From Chitinophagales bacterium (GTDB taxonomy: Bacteria > Bacteroidota > Bacteroidia > Chitinophagales > Chitinophagaceae), in the NCBI GenBank assembly GCA_020636495.1, contig JACJXQ010000008.1, positions 1,860,001 to 1,924,000 of the forward strand: 64,000 nucleotides of DNA, read 5' to 3'. The notes beneath the pieces were generated by a model that was given only the letters and a program-made list of their open reading frames with translations, was not told the origin of the DNA and made no database searches. Of this stretch, positions 27,108 through 35,633 are shown one piece after another. A program made the translations under genes and the position numbers. Position 1 is the first letter of the stretch. Each line of letters begins with the position of its first letter.

Positions 27108-27342
27108 TATATAATTATTTTCCTGAAAATCAAATTTTATCCATTAAATAATTTTAATAAAATAGTGGATAAATTGTACAAATGTCAGTTAACTGTTAAA
27201 GTATTTTAAATCAACATCTTACAGCTATCCTTTTTCATAAGTACGCCGTCTTGTATATATGAGGGTTGTTTGCATATTGCTTTGGCAAAATATTTGCGTT
27301 AACTTTCATATAGTTACATTTCTTAACAATTAAATCGTGCCT

Positions 27343-27813
27343 ATGATATTTTCAAGAACTTACCGGTACGTATCCTCCGTTTCAGAAGAAGACATAAAAG
27401 GTCGTCTTGTCGGTAAACACATGAAGGTCCATAATATGGATTTCGAGGTTTCCGAGAAGGGAAGGATGCTGAAAATTATTCCTCATGCTGAGTATGACAC
27501 AGGGATCAAAACATTACCGATCACACATGTAGAGTTCAAAGGCAAAGAAGGCAAAACACATGTTGTAGTAAGCACCAAAATGCGCAAGATTGATGCGGGT
27601 GGACCGATGCTGATCATGGCATTCGTTACTATTATGATCGCTGCATCACTTATGTTGCTTATCATAGACAAGAATGGCAAATTCAATACCTACATCATTA
27701 CTTTGGGTAGTATTGGTCTGGCCATATTCGCTGTGTTCTGGACCAGCATGGAAAGAGGATATTTCGACTATGTTCGAAAAATAAGAGACTACGTAAAAAA
27801 ACAAACGGCTTAG
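27343..27813 (+). CDS. Small membrane protein, unknown function
   Basis: A 156-residue protein with two adjacent hydrophobic segments near 87-109 and 115-133, a hairpin in the inner membrane. The N-terminal ~85 residues are a soluble, basic beta-rich domain (KGRLVGKHMKVHNMDFEVSEKG) and the tail is short and charged. I chose ATG 27343; a GTG two codons earlier (27337) is in frame but less likely. No family is recognised. A long AT-rich upstream stretch (27108-27342) contains an AATATTTG resembling a -7 box but without a well-spaced -33. Confidence 0.65.
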   Translation: MIFSRTYRYVSSVSEEDIKGRLVGKHMKVHNMDFEVSEKGRMLKIIPHAEYDTGIKTLPITHVEFKGKEGKTHVVVSTKMRKIDAGGPMLIMAFVTIMIAASLMLLIIDKNGKFNTYIITLGSIGLAIFAVFWTSMERGYFDYVRKIRDYVKKQTA

Positions 27814-27836
27814 TATCCTTAAGAGGGTACTAAGCC
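27807..27836. terminator. Bidirectional hairpin terminator
   Basis: GGCTTAGTATCC (27807-27818) and GGGTACTAAGCC (27825-27836) pair as a 12-bp stem with one G-T wobble and a 6-base loop. The stop codon of the small membrane protein lies in the left arm. Read on the minus strand the stem is followed by a T-rich run, so it serves the redoxin gene well; on the plus strand the T tract is weak. Confidence 0.65.
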
Positions 27837-27879
27837 ATTTGGAGTATTGTTAGCTGCATGTCTGCATGCAGGCCGTAAG

Positions 27880-28434
27880 TTATTCTATATAAGGTTTCAA
27901 TGCTTCAATTGGCGTGTCGCCTGAGAATGTTTTCAGTAGCTTTCTTTTCTTATCGTAAAAATTAATTTGTGGCAACGCGGTATAAGTAAATACTTTGTCA
28001 ATATACCCTGCGCTGTCAACAGCTACTGTTATCTGCGGATATTTCGAATATCGTGTTACATTGTTGTAAAACTCAAGGTAGTCCATCATAGAAGGGGCAG
28101 CTATCAGAAGTATTTTGCTTTTTTGGAACAGGTCTATGTTCTTCTCTAACTGAACGGTCATTTCCTGGCAGTGATCGCAGGTAGGGTTAAACAGCATCAC
28201 CAACAGGTTGGCACCGTTATCAAAGTCCTTTTCTGTAAGTTTTTCGCCTTTCCTTGTTGTCATGTCCAGGTGTGGGAGTGGTGCGCCTTCAGCTTTGTAA
28301 TCTATTTTTTCAGGGTCAGTTGTAACCTGCTCTGTCTTTCCTTTCCTGTTTTTCTTCTTTTTGTCCTTTTTTTGTCCGTATGTGACCGCTACCGTGCTGA
28401 AAAGGAGCGTTATGATCAGTAATTTGCGTAACAT
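27880..28434 (-). CDS. Secreted thioredoxin-like (TlpA/AhpC-type) protein
   Basis: A 184-residue exported redoxin. The signal peptide (1-20, ending TYGQ) is followed by a very basic Lys-rich linker (about 21-35). The thioredoxin fold contains MLFNPTCDHCQEM, giving a CxxC motif (CDHC) after the usual beta strand, and a cis-proline loop near ALPQINFYDKKRKLL. It probably acts in the periplasm as a thiol-disulfide reductase in protein folding, cytochrome maturation or oxidative defence. The partner is not indicated by neighbours, since it stands alone and diverges from rarA. Confidence 0.85.
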   Translation of the reverse strand: MLRKLLIITLLFSTVAVTYGQKKDKKKKNRKGKTEQVTTDPEKIDYKAEGAPLPHLDMTTRKGEKLTEKDFDNGANLLVMLFNPTCDHCQEMTVQLEKNIDLFQKSKILLIAAPSMMDYLEFYNNVTRYSKYPQITVAVDSAGYIDKVFTYTALPQINFYDKKRKLLKTFSGDTPIEALKPYIE

Positions 28435-28478
28435 AGCAACGAATATATGATTTTACTTGTAAAGAATATGCTAATACT

Positions 28479-29750
28479 ATGACACCATTATCTCAGATTC
28501 CGTTGGCTGAACGAGTGCGGCCACAGAACCTTGACGAGTTTATCGGGCAGGAACACCTGGTGGGCGAGGGCAAGGTATTAGAGCAAATGTTGCGCAATGG
28601 TAAAGCGCATTCCATCATATTCTGGGGCCCTCCGGGAGTAGGCAAAACCACGCTTGCGCAGATCATTGCACAGACACTGGATATGCCTTTTTTTACACTG
28701 AGCGCTATTGATAGCGGAGTGAAGGAAGTACGTGCTGTAATAGAGATGGCAAGGAAGAGCGGCCATGCATTATTATTCATAGATGAGATACATCGTTTTA
28801 ATAAAGCCCAGCAGGATAGCCTGTTAGGAGCCGTTGAAAAAGGTATTATCACCCTGATTGGTGCTACGACAGAGAACCCCTCGTTTGAAGTAATAGGTGC
28901 CTTGCTGAGCCGTTGCCAGGTGTATGTACTGAAACCGCTGGACGAGGAACACCTGAAGCAAATGGTGAACCAGGCGTTGCAAACTGACAGTTGGTTGCAG
29001 AATAAGGGAGTAATGGTGAAAGACTGGGAAGCACTGTTGCAACTGAGTGGTGGTGACGGCCGGCGTTTGCTCAACTTGTTTGAATTGGTGGTATCATCTA
29101 TGCCGGAGGGGCAGAAAGAAGTAACTGATGAACTGGTGCAGGATATTGTACAGCGCAAAATGGCTTTGTATGATAAGACTGGTGAACAGCATTATGAAAT
29201 TATTTCGGCATTTATCAAATCATTACGCGGCAGCGATCCTAATGCTGCAGTATACTGGCTCGCCAGGATGATAGAGGGTGGGGAGGATCCTAAGTTCATA
29301 GCCCGCAGGATGGTAATACTGGCCAGTGAAGATATTGGTAATGCTAACCCTAATGCGTTGTTGCTGGCAACTACTACTTTTCAGGCTGTAGAGATGATAG
29401 GGTACCCGGAGTGCCGCATCATTCTGTCGCAGTGTGCTACTTACCTGGCATCATCGGCCAAGAGCAATGCGTCTTATATGGCGATAAATGAGGCGCAGGC
29501 ACTGGTAAGAAAAACGGGTGATCTGCCCGTACCGCTCAGCATTCGCAACGCACCCACCAAGCTGATGAAGAACCTGGATTATGGCAAAGGGTATCGATAC
29601 GCACACAGCCATGAAGGCAACTTTGCCGACCATGAGTTTATGCCGGAGAAGATAGCAGGTACTAAACTATACGACCCGGGTAATAACGCTGCTGAGAACA
29701 GGTTGAGAGAATACCTGAAGCATAACTGGAAAGATAAATATGGCTACTAG
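28479..29750 (+). CDS. rarA: Replication-associated recombination protein A, AAA+ ATPase
   Basis: RarA/MgsA acts at stalled replication forks and single-strand gaps, and is related to clamp-loader subunits and eukaryotic WRNIP1. The 423-residue product has the RarA N-terminus PLAERVRPQNLDEFIGQEHL, Walker A FWGPPGVGKTTLAQ, Walker B LLFIDEIHRFNKAQQDSLL and sensor 1 IGATTENPSFEV. The C-terminal tetramerisation region has the near-invariant SLRGSDPNAAVYWLARMIEGGEDP and ASEDIGNANPNAL. Length and all motifs are normal. It ends in a 4-base overlap with the convergent TonB-C gene. Confidence 0.96.
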   Translation: MTPLSQIPLAERVRPQNLDEFIGQEHLVGEGKVLEQMLRNGKAHSIIFWGPPGVGKTTLAQIIAQTLDMPFFTLSAIDSGVKEVRAVIEMARKSGHALLFIDEIHRFNKAQQDSLLGAVEKGIITLIGATTENPSFEVIGALLSRCQVYVLKPLDEEHLKQMVNQALQTDSWLQNKGVMVKDWEALLQLSGGDGRRLLNLFELVVSSMPEGQKEVTDELVQDIVQRKMALYDKTGEQHYEIISAFIKSLRGSDPNAAVYWLARMIEGGEDPKFIARRMVILASEDIGNANPNALLLATTTFQAVEMIGYPECRIILSQCATYLASSAKSNASYMAINEAQALVRKTGDLPVPLSIRNAPTKLMKNLDYGKGYRYAHSHEGNFADHEFMPEKIAGTKLYDPGNNAAENRLREYLKHNWKDKYGY

Positions 29751-30142
29751 GGAATAAAGATGACAGGCAGGGTCTGTTGAACATTGACTGCTTTGCCGTC
29801 TTTCATGCCGGGTTTCCACTTCGGCATTTCAGATACGAGTCTTACCGCTTCTTTTGCAAGCGAAGGATACCTGAACGAATTGCGTGCGGTAACACTCGCG
29901 GGTTCGCCGTTGGCCTGTATCACAAAGTCGACCAATACACGGCCTTTTACGCCTTCTTTCCTTGCATCTTCAGGATAGTGCATATTGTCTTTGATATACT
30001 TGTCCAGGTCATAACCGGGTTCGGGCATCTGCTCTACAAAGCGGTATACCTGTTGCTTCTGGTAGGTAGTAGCGTTCACTGTTCTCTGTGCAAAAGCAGT
30101 ACCTGCCACCAACATAGGAAGAATGAAAAGTGCATATCTCAT
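29747..30142 (-). CDS. Secreted TonB C-terminal domain protein (second of tandem pair)
   Basis: A 131-residue protein consisting of a signal peptide (1-18, MRYALFILPMLVAGTAFAQ) and a TonB C-terminal domain. The domain carries FVEQMPEPGYDLDKYIKDN, YPEDARKEGVKGRVLVDFVI and the hallmark MPKWKPGMKDGKAVNV. I placed the start at 30142 because the longer frame to 30256 adds a non-signal leader that overlaps its neighbour's 3' end. Classical TonB has an uncleaved membrane anchor and a Pro-rich span; both are absent here, so it may be a free periplasmic TonB-C protein. It follows a paralogue by 41 bases. Confidence 0.82.
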   Translation of the reverse strand: MRYALFILPMLVAGTAFAQRTVNATTYQKQQVYRFVEQMPEPGYDLDKYIKDNMHYPEDARKEGVKGRVLVDFVIQANGEPASVTARNSFRYPSLAKEAVRLVSEMPKWKPGMKDGKAVNVQQTLPVIFIP

Positions 30143-30183
30143 ATCCCGATTTTTAAGCAAGTTACGGAATGCAGTGTAAAATA

Positions 30184-30663
30184 TCAGAGTTTGAAGCTGA
30201 TGGGCAGCGTGAAGTAAACGTTTACGGTTTTGCCGTTTTGTTTGCCGGGTTTCCATTTCGGCATTGAGCTCACTACCCGCAAGGCTTCTTTGTCAAGCGA
30301 GGGGTGGACGGGTTTTAATACCTCAGCACCTGTTACGTCTCCGGTAGTGGTCACAATGAATTTGACATTTACACGTCCCTCAATTTTTGCTTTAAGCGCA
30401 TCTTCAGGGTATACCAGGTTGTCTGTCAGGAACTGGTACAGGTCGTAGCCTGGTTCCGGCATTTGTTCTACATAAACGAAAACTTGTGTTTGACCTGTCT
30501 TCGGGTCGGTTATTACCTTCTTACCTCCGGGATGTGTTTCTACAATAACGGTATCACCGTTAACAACACGTGTCTTTTGTGTAATGGAATCTTGATTTTG
30601 CTGCGCACTACTTGTAATGATATTCAGCATCAATAGTGCTGGTATGAAAACTGCCTTGTACAT
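30184..30663 (-). CDS. Secreted TonB C-terminal domain protein (first of tandem pair)
   Basis: A 159-residue paralogue of the next gene. A signal peptide (about 1-20, ending SSAQQ) is followed by a Thr/Asp-rich link of about 45 residues. The TonB-C domain has YVEQMPEPGYDLYQFLTDN, YPEDALKAKIEGRVNVKFIV and MPKWKPGKQNGKTVNVYF. No Pro-Glu/Pro-Lys spacer or retained N-terminal anchor is visible. It may contact TonB-dependent receptors in the periplasm or have lost energising function. The two genes form a probable operon, and no exbB/exbD is present in the window. Confidence 0.84.
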   Translation of the reverse strand: MYKAVFIPALLMLNIITSSAQQNQDSITQKTRVVNGDTVIVETHPGGKKVITDPKTGQTQVFVYVEQMPEPGYDLYQFLTDNLVYPEDALKAKIEGRVNVKFIVTTTGDVTGAEVLKPVHPSLDKEALRVVSSMPKWKPGKQNGKTVNVYFTLPISFKL

Positions 30664-30707
30664 GGGGTCTTTGTTATGTAGACGAATGTATGCCGTTTTT
30701 CCACAAC

Positions 30708-31583
30708 TTAGTGGGCTATTTTTCTTTTCAGTACGCCACCGGCAGTCTCTTTAATGGTATGGGTAAATACGAATGCACGGTGGTCTATATGATGTACGAC
30801 ATTCTTCAGTTTACGTACCTCGAGGCGTGTGATAACTGTAAATACGATATCACATTCATGGCTTACTTCAAAACTATCTTTCATGAAGCCGCGCTCACCT
30901 TTGTAAATAGTTATACCCCTGCCCATTTTCAGCACCAGTGCTTCTTTGATCTCATCACTTTTGCTGGAAATAATAGTTACACCCGTATATGCCTCCATAC
31001 CCTCTATCACATAGTCGATCGTGCGCATGGCTATGTAGTAGGTAAGCATGGCATACAGCGCAGTTTCCAGTCCGAAATACATACCTGCAGACAGGAATAT
31101 CACCACATTCATAGCCAGTATCACTTCCGTAATGGTAAAGCTGGTTTTTTTCAGAGTATACAGTGCCAATACCTCCAGCCCGTCAATAGCGCAACCACCA
31201 CGCATGGCCAGGCCGATACCCAGTCCCAGGAAGAATCCCCCGAACATGGATATTAACAACTTGTCTGAAGTGACAGTGGGGAAGTTGATATATTGCAATG
31301 CAAGTGCAAGTCCGGCAACAGCAATGGCAGTTTTAATAGCGAACCCCCTGTTGATCTGGTAAGCGCCCATGATTATAAAGGGAATATTGGTCAGTACTAG
31401 CAACAAGCCCAGGTTCCAGTTATATACCTCGTGTCCTAAAAGGGAGATACCCGTTACGCCGCCGTCCATAAAATGATTGGGTACCAGGAAGCTGTTCATA
31501 GCGAAGGCACTGAATAATATACCCAATACCATATAAATAGTATCCTGTATGATATAGGATGTCTTAAGTTTTTTGCTGCTCAT
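30708..31583 (-). CDS. YitT family membrane protein
   Basis: A 291-residue inner-membrane protein with five to six helices (about 10-190) carrying the conserved YitT features: LVPNHFMDGGVTGISLLGH, RGGCAIDGLEVLALY and TYYIAMRTIDYVIEG. The soluble C-terminal DUF2179 domain is marked by ALVLKMGRGITIYKGERGFM, VTRLEVRKLKNVVHHIDHRAFV. The function of the family is unknown; transport of a small metabolite is usually suggested. It follows the HD-domain gene by nine bases on the same strand, so the two are probably cotranscribed. Confidence 0.9.
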   Translation of the reverse strand: MSSKKLKTSYIIQDTIYMVLGILFSAFAMNSFLVPNHFMDGGVTGISLLGHEVYNWNLGLLLVLTNIPFIIMGAYQINRGFAIKTAIAVAGLALALQYINFPTVTSDKLLISMFGGFFLGLGIGLAMRGGCAIDGLEVLALYTLKKTSFTITEVILAMNVVIFLSAGMYFGLETALYAMLTYYIAMRTIDYVIEGMEAYTGVTIISSKSDEIKEALVLKMGRGITIYKGERGFMKDSFEVSHECDIVFTVITRLEVRKLKNVVHHIDHRAFVFTHTIKETAGGVLKRKIAH

Positions 31584-31592
31584 TATGCTTTG

Positions 31593-32174
31593 TTATGATC
31601 CTATCTTGGATTTGACCAGTTTAAGGTGTTTGTCTTTTCTTTTCTGTCTCAGCCTGATGGCTGTTTTGGTGAAGAAATGGTGTGCTTCGAGGAAACCTAC
31701 CTGTAGTCTGTTCCATTCATCTTCCGTGTTCAAGATGCCATACATGGACAATTCGGCAAAAAGTTTATCGCCGATAATGAAAAAATCGTCCCTGCCTAGG
31801 TAATCCAGGTCAGCATCGCAAATGATCTCTTCCAGGTGGTTCTGCGGTTGCTGCGGTACTTTGGTGGCCATGATCATGCCACATATCTTTTTTATCTGTT
31901 CGGGAGTATAATCATATTCAGGCAGGTGTTTCCGCGCAATCTGGCACGATTTCTTTTCATGGTCTTTTGGGCCTTTCAGAAAACCGGAGTCGTGAAAAAG
32001 TGCGGCGGTAAGCAGGAGTTTCAGGTCATCCCCTTTTACTCCTTCTTTTTCAGCTAAAAGTTTACAGGCATTAAAAACATCCCTTACGTGCTCAACACTA
32101 TGGTATGAAAGGTGGTTGGGGAGTTCTTTTTTTAGTCTGCCTAGTATGAATTTCTTTGCTTCTCCGAATTTCAT
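31593..32174 (-). CDS. HD-domain metal-dependent phosphohydrolase
   Basis: A 193-residue cytosolic protein with the H..HD..D metal-binding set: His29 in YHSVEHVRDV (His25 is also close), His61-Asp62 in ALFHDSGF, and Asp120/Asp122 in ICDADLDYLG. HD enzymes hydrolyse nucleotides, cyclic dinucleotides or phosphate esters; the substrate here is not determined. The YHSxEHxxxV N-terminus is like that of a group of small stand-alone bacterial HD hydrolases. It is the upstream gene of a pair with yitT. Confidence 0.85.
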   Translation of the reverse strand: MKFGEAKKFILGRLKKELPNHLSYHSVEHVRDVFNACKLLAEKEGVKGDDLKLLLTAALFHDSGFLKGPKDHEKKSCQIARKHLPEYDYTPEQIKKICGMIMATKVPQQPQNHLEEIICDADLDYLGRDDFFIIGDKLFAELSMYGILNTEDEWNRLQVGFLEAHHFFTKTAIRLRQKRKDKHLKLVKSKIGS

Positions 32175-32372
32175 ATGTGTGATTATGACACTAATATATT
32201 AAAACATTTTTGGTAATAGTATTGAAAATTATATTATTTCATCTTTTAGCAGTGTGCATATCGTTCGTCTCAGCCTGCAATACAGCAGTTTTTGGGGTAT
32301 TTATCAGCACTGGGTTCATTCCATAAAATATTTAGTATTTTTAGAAATACCACAGAGCGGATATGTTACAGT

Positions 32373-32789
32373 ATGATAAATAAACTACTTAGAATAGTAA
32401 CGATACTTATGACCTGCCATAGCCTGCTGGCAGTAGCACAGGAGCCGGGAATGCCAATGTCTTGTGCTATTACCGGAAAAGTGGTCTGTGTGTCAGCATG
32501 CAGGGATAAAGATGAAAAAAGCCTTTGTGCAAAATATCCATGCAGGGCAATGGTAGAAATTCTAGAGGTGAGCAGTTGTGGCTCATCAGTCACACATATT
32601 CCTGTTACAGGAGATACCGTAGAAATGGAATTTGCCTATACACTGCATAAAACCAAAAAGATATTCCCGGATATGAAAGAAAGGTACCCGGGGCTGAAGA
32701 AACGGCATATATTCACAGCGAATGCTGAACAAAGAATATTGCCCGGTAATACAACGCATTTTATTGTTTATGATTATTCACGAAGGTAA
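32373..32789 (+). CDS. Small secreted Cys-rich protein, unknown function
   Basis: A 138-residue exported protein with a signal peptide (about 1-22, ending LAVAQ). The mature region has six cysteines in its first half (SCAITGKVVCVSACRD, LCAKYPC, SSCGSS), probably as disulfides, then a beta-rich half with DTVEMEFAY and LPGNTTHFIVYDY. I chose ATG 32373, since the 27 extra residues of the longer frame (from 32292) precede a normal signal sequence. No family is recognised. The next gene, a large secreted propeller protein, begins 17 bases downstream, so the two are probably cotranscribed and may work together at the surface (inference). Confidence 0.68.
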   Translation: MINKLLRIVTILMTCHSLLAVAQEPGMPMSCAITGKVVCVSACRDKDEKSLCAKYPCRAMVEILEVSSCGSSVTHIPVTGDTVEMEFAYTLHKTKKIFPDMKERYPGLKKRHIFTANAEQRILPGNTTHFIVYDYSRR

Positions 32790-32806
32790 ACCTTTAAAAC
32801 CAGTTT

Positions 32807-35569
32807 ATGAGAAAGGTGTTTTTATTTAGTTGCATCGCTGTATTCGCTTTGGCTTTTCAGTCTTGCGAACAAAGGTCTTCGGTTGTCGACGATGAAGCGT
32901 ATGAAACAGGAGAGGGTGAGGAAGCAGAAGGTGCGGCCATGCACGAATGGATGTTGCTGCACGACCCTGCCACCGGAAGGATACCTGACCATATGCGTGC
33001 ACGTGAGCTGGCATATGCCGGATCTATGCCGGGTGCAGCATCCGGTGGGTATGCACAATATAAAACCACATCAGCAACCTGGCAGGCACGTGGTCCATGG
33101 AATGTCGGAGGTAGAACCAGAGCCTTTGGTATTGACGTCTCTAATGAGAATGTCTTAGTAGCCGGCACGCCATCGGGAGGAATGTGGCGCTCTACAGATG
33201 GTGGTACTACCTGGGCAATAACCACACCTATAGGAGGGTACCAGGGCGCTACCTGCCTGGCACAGGATACGCGCAGCGGTAAGACGAATGTCTGGTACTT
33301 TGGTACAGGAGAAGCTTATGGAGCTTCGGCCAGTGGTGGTGGCGCTAATTATAGTGGTAATGGTATCTACAAATCAACCGATAATGGTGCAACATGGAAT
33401 GTGTTGTCTTCCACAACATCGCCTTTGAGTACCTTCACTGTCTGGAGCGATTATGTCTGGAACATTGTTACAGACAAGTCTAATACTATTGATGATGTAG
33501 TGTATGCAGCAGCTTATGGTGGTATATACAAGAGCTCCAATGGGGGAGTGAGTTGGAAACTGGCAATAGGTGCTGATACTAACCAGGCGGCGGCTACTTT
33601 TACAGATATTGCTATCACAACTACAGGTGTAATTTATGCTACCTTAAGCAGCGATGGCACAAATAAGGGTATTTATCGCTCTACAGACGGCGTTAATTTT
33701 ACAAATATTACACCTGCTGGTTTTGCAACTACCTACAGACGTATTAAAGTTGGTATCAGCCCGGCCGATGAGTCCCAGGTATATTTTCTTGGCAATACAC
33801 CCGGTTCAGGGAAACAAACCCTGGATTATAATGGCGGAGCAGATTGGAATAGCTTGTGGAAATACAAATACCTATCCGGTGATGGTAGCGGTGCCGGAGG
33901 ACAGTGGCAGGATTTTTCGGAAAATCTGCCGGGCACCGGCGGGCCTTTTGATAAATATCAGACACAAGGCTCTTATGATATTGTCGTGAAAATAAAACCA
34001 AACGATACAAACGTGGTATTCATAGGTGGTACCAATTTATATCGCTCTACATCCGGATTCTCTGACAGTACTAATACAACCTACATCGGCGGATATGAAC
34101 AGGGTACTACTTTGCCGATTGTAAATGGTTACGCCAATCATCATCCGGATCAGCATGATATTGCTTTCTTGTACAGCGACCCTAATAAAATGATATCTGC
34201 CAATGATGGCGGTATTTTCAAGACAACGGACAATACTGCGTCTAAAGTGGTATGGACCTCGCTTAATAACGGTTACATCAGTTCCATGTTCTACACGTGT
34301 GCTATAGATCATGCAGGCACAGGTGATGTAGTGATAGGGGGTGCCCAGGATAATGGAAGTTGGTTCACGAATTCATCCAATGTCGGTACATCCTGGGTGT
34401 CACCCAGGGGTGGGGATGGTTCCTATTGTGCTATAGCTGATAATAAATCTGCTTATTACTTCAGTATTCAATTAGGTAAGATGATGCGTGCGGAAATGGA
34501 TGGCTCCGGCAATATTACCAAATTTGCGCGCATCGACCCTATAGGTGCAAAAGGTTATATGTTTATCAACCCGTTTGTATTAGACCCCAATGATAACAAT
34601 ATCATGTATATGGCCGGAGGGTCATCTTTATGGAGGAATAACGATCTTTCGGGTATTCCTTATGCAAGCAACTGGGACAGTATCAGCACCAACTGGGTAC
34701 AACTCCCGGGTGTGAGCACTACTATTTCTGCAGTTGCAGTATCTAAAACCCCTGCTAACAGGGTATATTATGGTACCATAGGTAAATATGTGTTAAGGAT
34801 AGATAATGCAAATACCGGCACGCCCTCTCCCAAAGGCGTCTCGACTCTAGGCTTTCCGTCGGGTGGATATGTAAGCTGTATAGCTGTAGACCCGTCAAAT
34901 GCTGACAATGTTATGGTTGTTTTTTCTAACTATGGTGTTTATAGTTTGTTTTATTCTACTAATGGTGGCGATAACTGGACCAAAGTAGCCGGAGACCTTG
35001 AGGAGAATGCTGACGGTACAGGCGACGGTCCTTCAATACGGTGGGCAAAAATAATCCCGGTAAGTGATGGCACTGTCTACCTGTTGGGTACGAGTGTAGG
35101 ATTGTATGCTACAACCAGGCTGAACGGAGAGGGTACTTTCTGGACCCAACAGGCACCCAACGAGATAGGCAACTCTGTTGTTACTATGATAGACCACCGT
35201 ACTACAGATGGCCTGGTGGTGGTAGCCACACATTCTCACGGCTTGTTTTCTACACATATTACCAGCGTGAATGATGTTGTTGGGATAAAAGAGGTGACCG
35301 CAGGTAAAAAAGACCTCAATTTCAGCAACTACCCCAATCCGTTCACAGGGCAGACCTCTATAACATTTAAGTTAAAAGACAAGAGTTTTGTCAGCCTGAA
35401 AGTATACGACCAGCTGGGCAGGCAGGTAAAGAACCTGGCAGAGCAGGATATGGCAGCCGGAGACCATAGTCTCAACTTCAACGCGCAAAACCTTGCAGCA
35501 GGCACCTATTATTGTACTTTGCAGGCTGGCAATTATCGCGAAACAAGGAAGATGATGGTGGTTAAGTAG
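32807..35569 (+). CDS. T9SS type A secreted sortilin/sialidase-like propeller protein
   Basis: A 920-residue exported protein. The signal region (1-20) ends in LAFQSCEQR, which looks like a lipobox with Cys20. An Asp/Glu-rich link and a region near 90-130 with WNVGGRTRAFGIDVSNENVLVAG follow. Repeated Asp-box-like motifs (WRSTDGGTTW, YKSTDNGATW, YKSSNGGVSW, YSTNGGDNW) indicate two beta-propellers of the VPS10/BNR kind. The C-terminus (about 840-920) is a type A sorting domain: NYPNPFTGQTSITF, VYDQLGRQV, AAGTYYCTLQAG and KMMVVK. No sialidase FRIP/catalytic Arg triad was identified, so it is more likely a binding protein than an enzyme. Confidence 0.87.
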   Translation: MRKVFLFSCIAVFALAFQSCEQRSSVVDDEAYETGEGEEAEGAAMHEWMLLHDPATGRIPDHMRARELAYAGSMPGAASGGYAQYKTTSATWQARGPWNVGGRTRAFGIDVSNENVLVAGTPSGGMWRSTDGGTTWAITTPIGGYQGATCLAQDTRSGKTNVWYFGTGEAYGASASGGGANYSGNGIYKSTDNGATWNVLSSTTSPLSTFTVWSDYVWNIVTDKSNTIDDVVYAAAYGGIYKSSNGGVSWKLAIGADTNQAAATFTDIAITTTGVIYATLSSDGTNKGIYRSTDGVNFTNITPAGFATTYRRIKVGISPADESQVYFLGNTPGSGKQTLDYNGGADWNSLWKYKYLSGDGSGAGGQWQDFSENLPGTGGPFDKYQTQGSYDIVVKIKPNDTNVVFIGGTNLYRSTSGFSDSTNTTYIGGYEQGTTLPIVNGYANHHPDQHDIAFLYSDPNKMISANDGGIFKTTDNTASKVVWTSLNNGYISSMFYTCAIDHAGTGDVVIGGAQDNGSWFTNSSNVGTSWVSPRGGDGSYCAIADNKSAYYFSIQLGKMMRAEMDGSGNITKFARIDPIGAKGYMFINPFVLDPNDNNIMYMAGGSSLWRNNDLSGIPYASNWDSISTNWVQLPGVSTTISAVAVSKTPANRVYYGTIGKYVLRIDNANTGTPSPKGVSTLGFPSGGYVSCIAVDPSNADNVMVVFSNYGVYSLFYSTNGGDNWTKVAGDLEENADGTGDGPSIRWAKIIPVSDGTVYLLGTSVGLYATTRLNGEGTFWTQQAPNEIGNSVVTMIDHRTTDGLVVVATHSHGLFSTHITSVNDVVGIKEVTAGKKDLNFSNYPNPFTGQTSITFKLKDKSFVSLKVYDQLGRQVKNLAEQDMAAGDHSLNFNAQNLAAGTYYCTLQAGNYRETRKMMVVK

Positions 35570-35596
35570 AAAATGGTATCATTTATAATAATAACA

Positions 35597-35620
35597 AAAC
35601 CCCGGTAGTAGCCGGGGTTT
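35597..35620. terminator. Bidirectional terminator
   Basis: AAACCCCGG and CCGGGGTTT form a perfect 9-bp stem with a 6-base loop (TAGTAG), with A and T runs on its flanks. It lies 28 bases after the propeller gene and 14 bases beyond the 3' end of the convergent gene, so it can serve both. Confidence 0.8.
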
Positions 35621-35633
35621 AATGTTTTATAAG

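Noticed and set aside
27337..27342. GTG start two codons before the small membrane protein ATG
   Set aside because: ATG at 27343 is sufficient; no evidence favours GTG.
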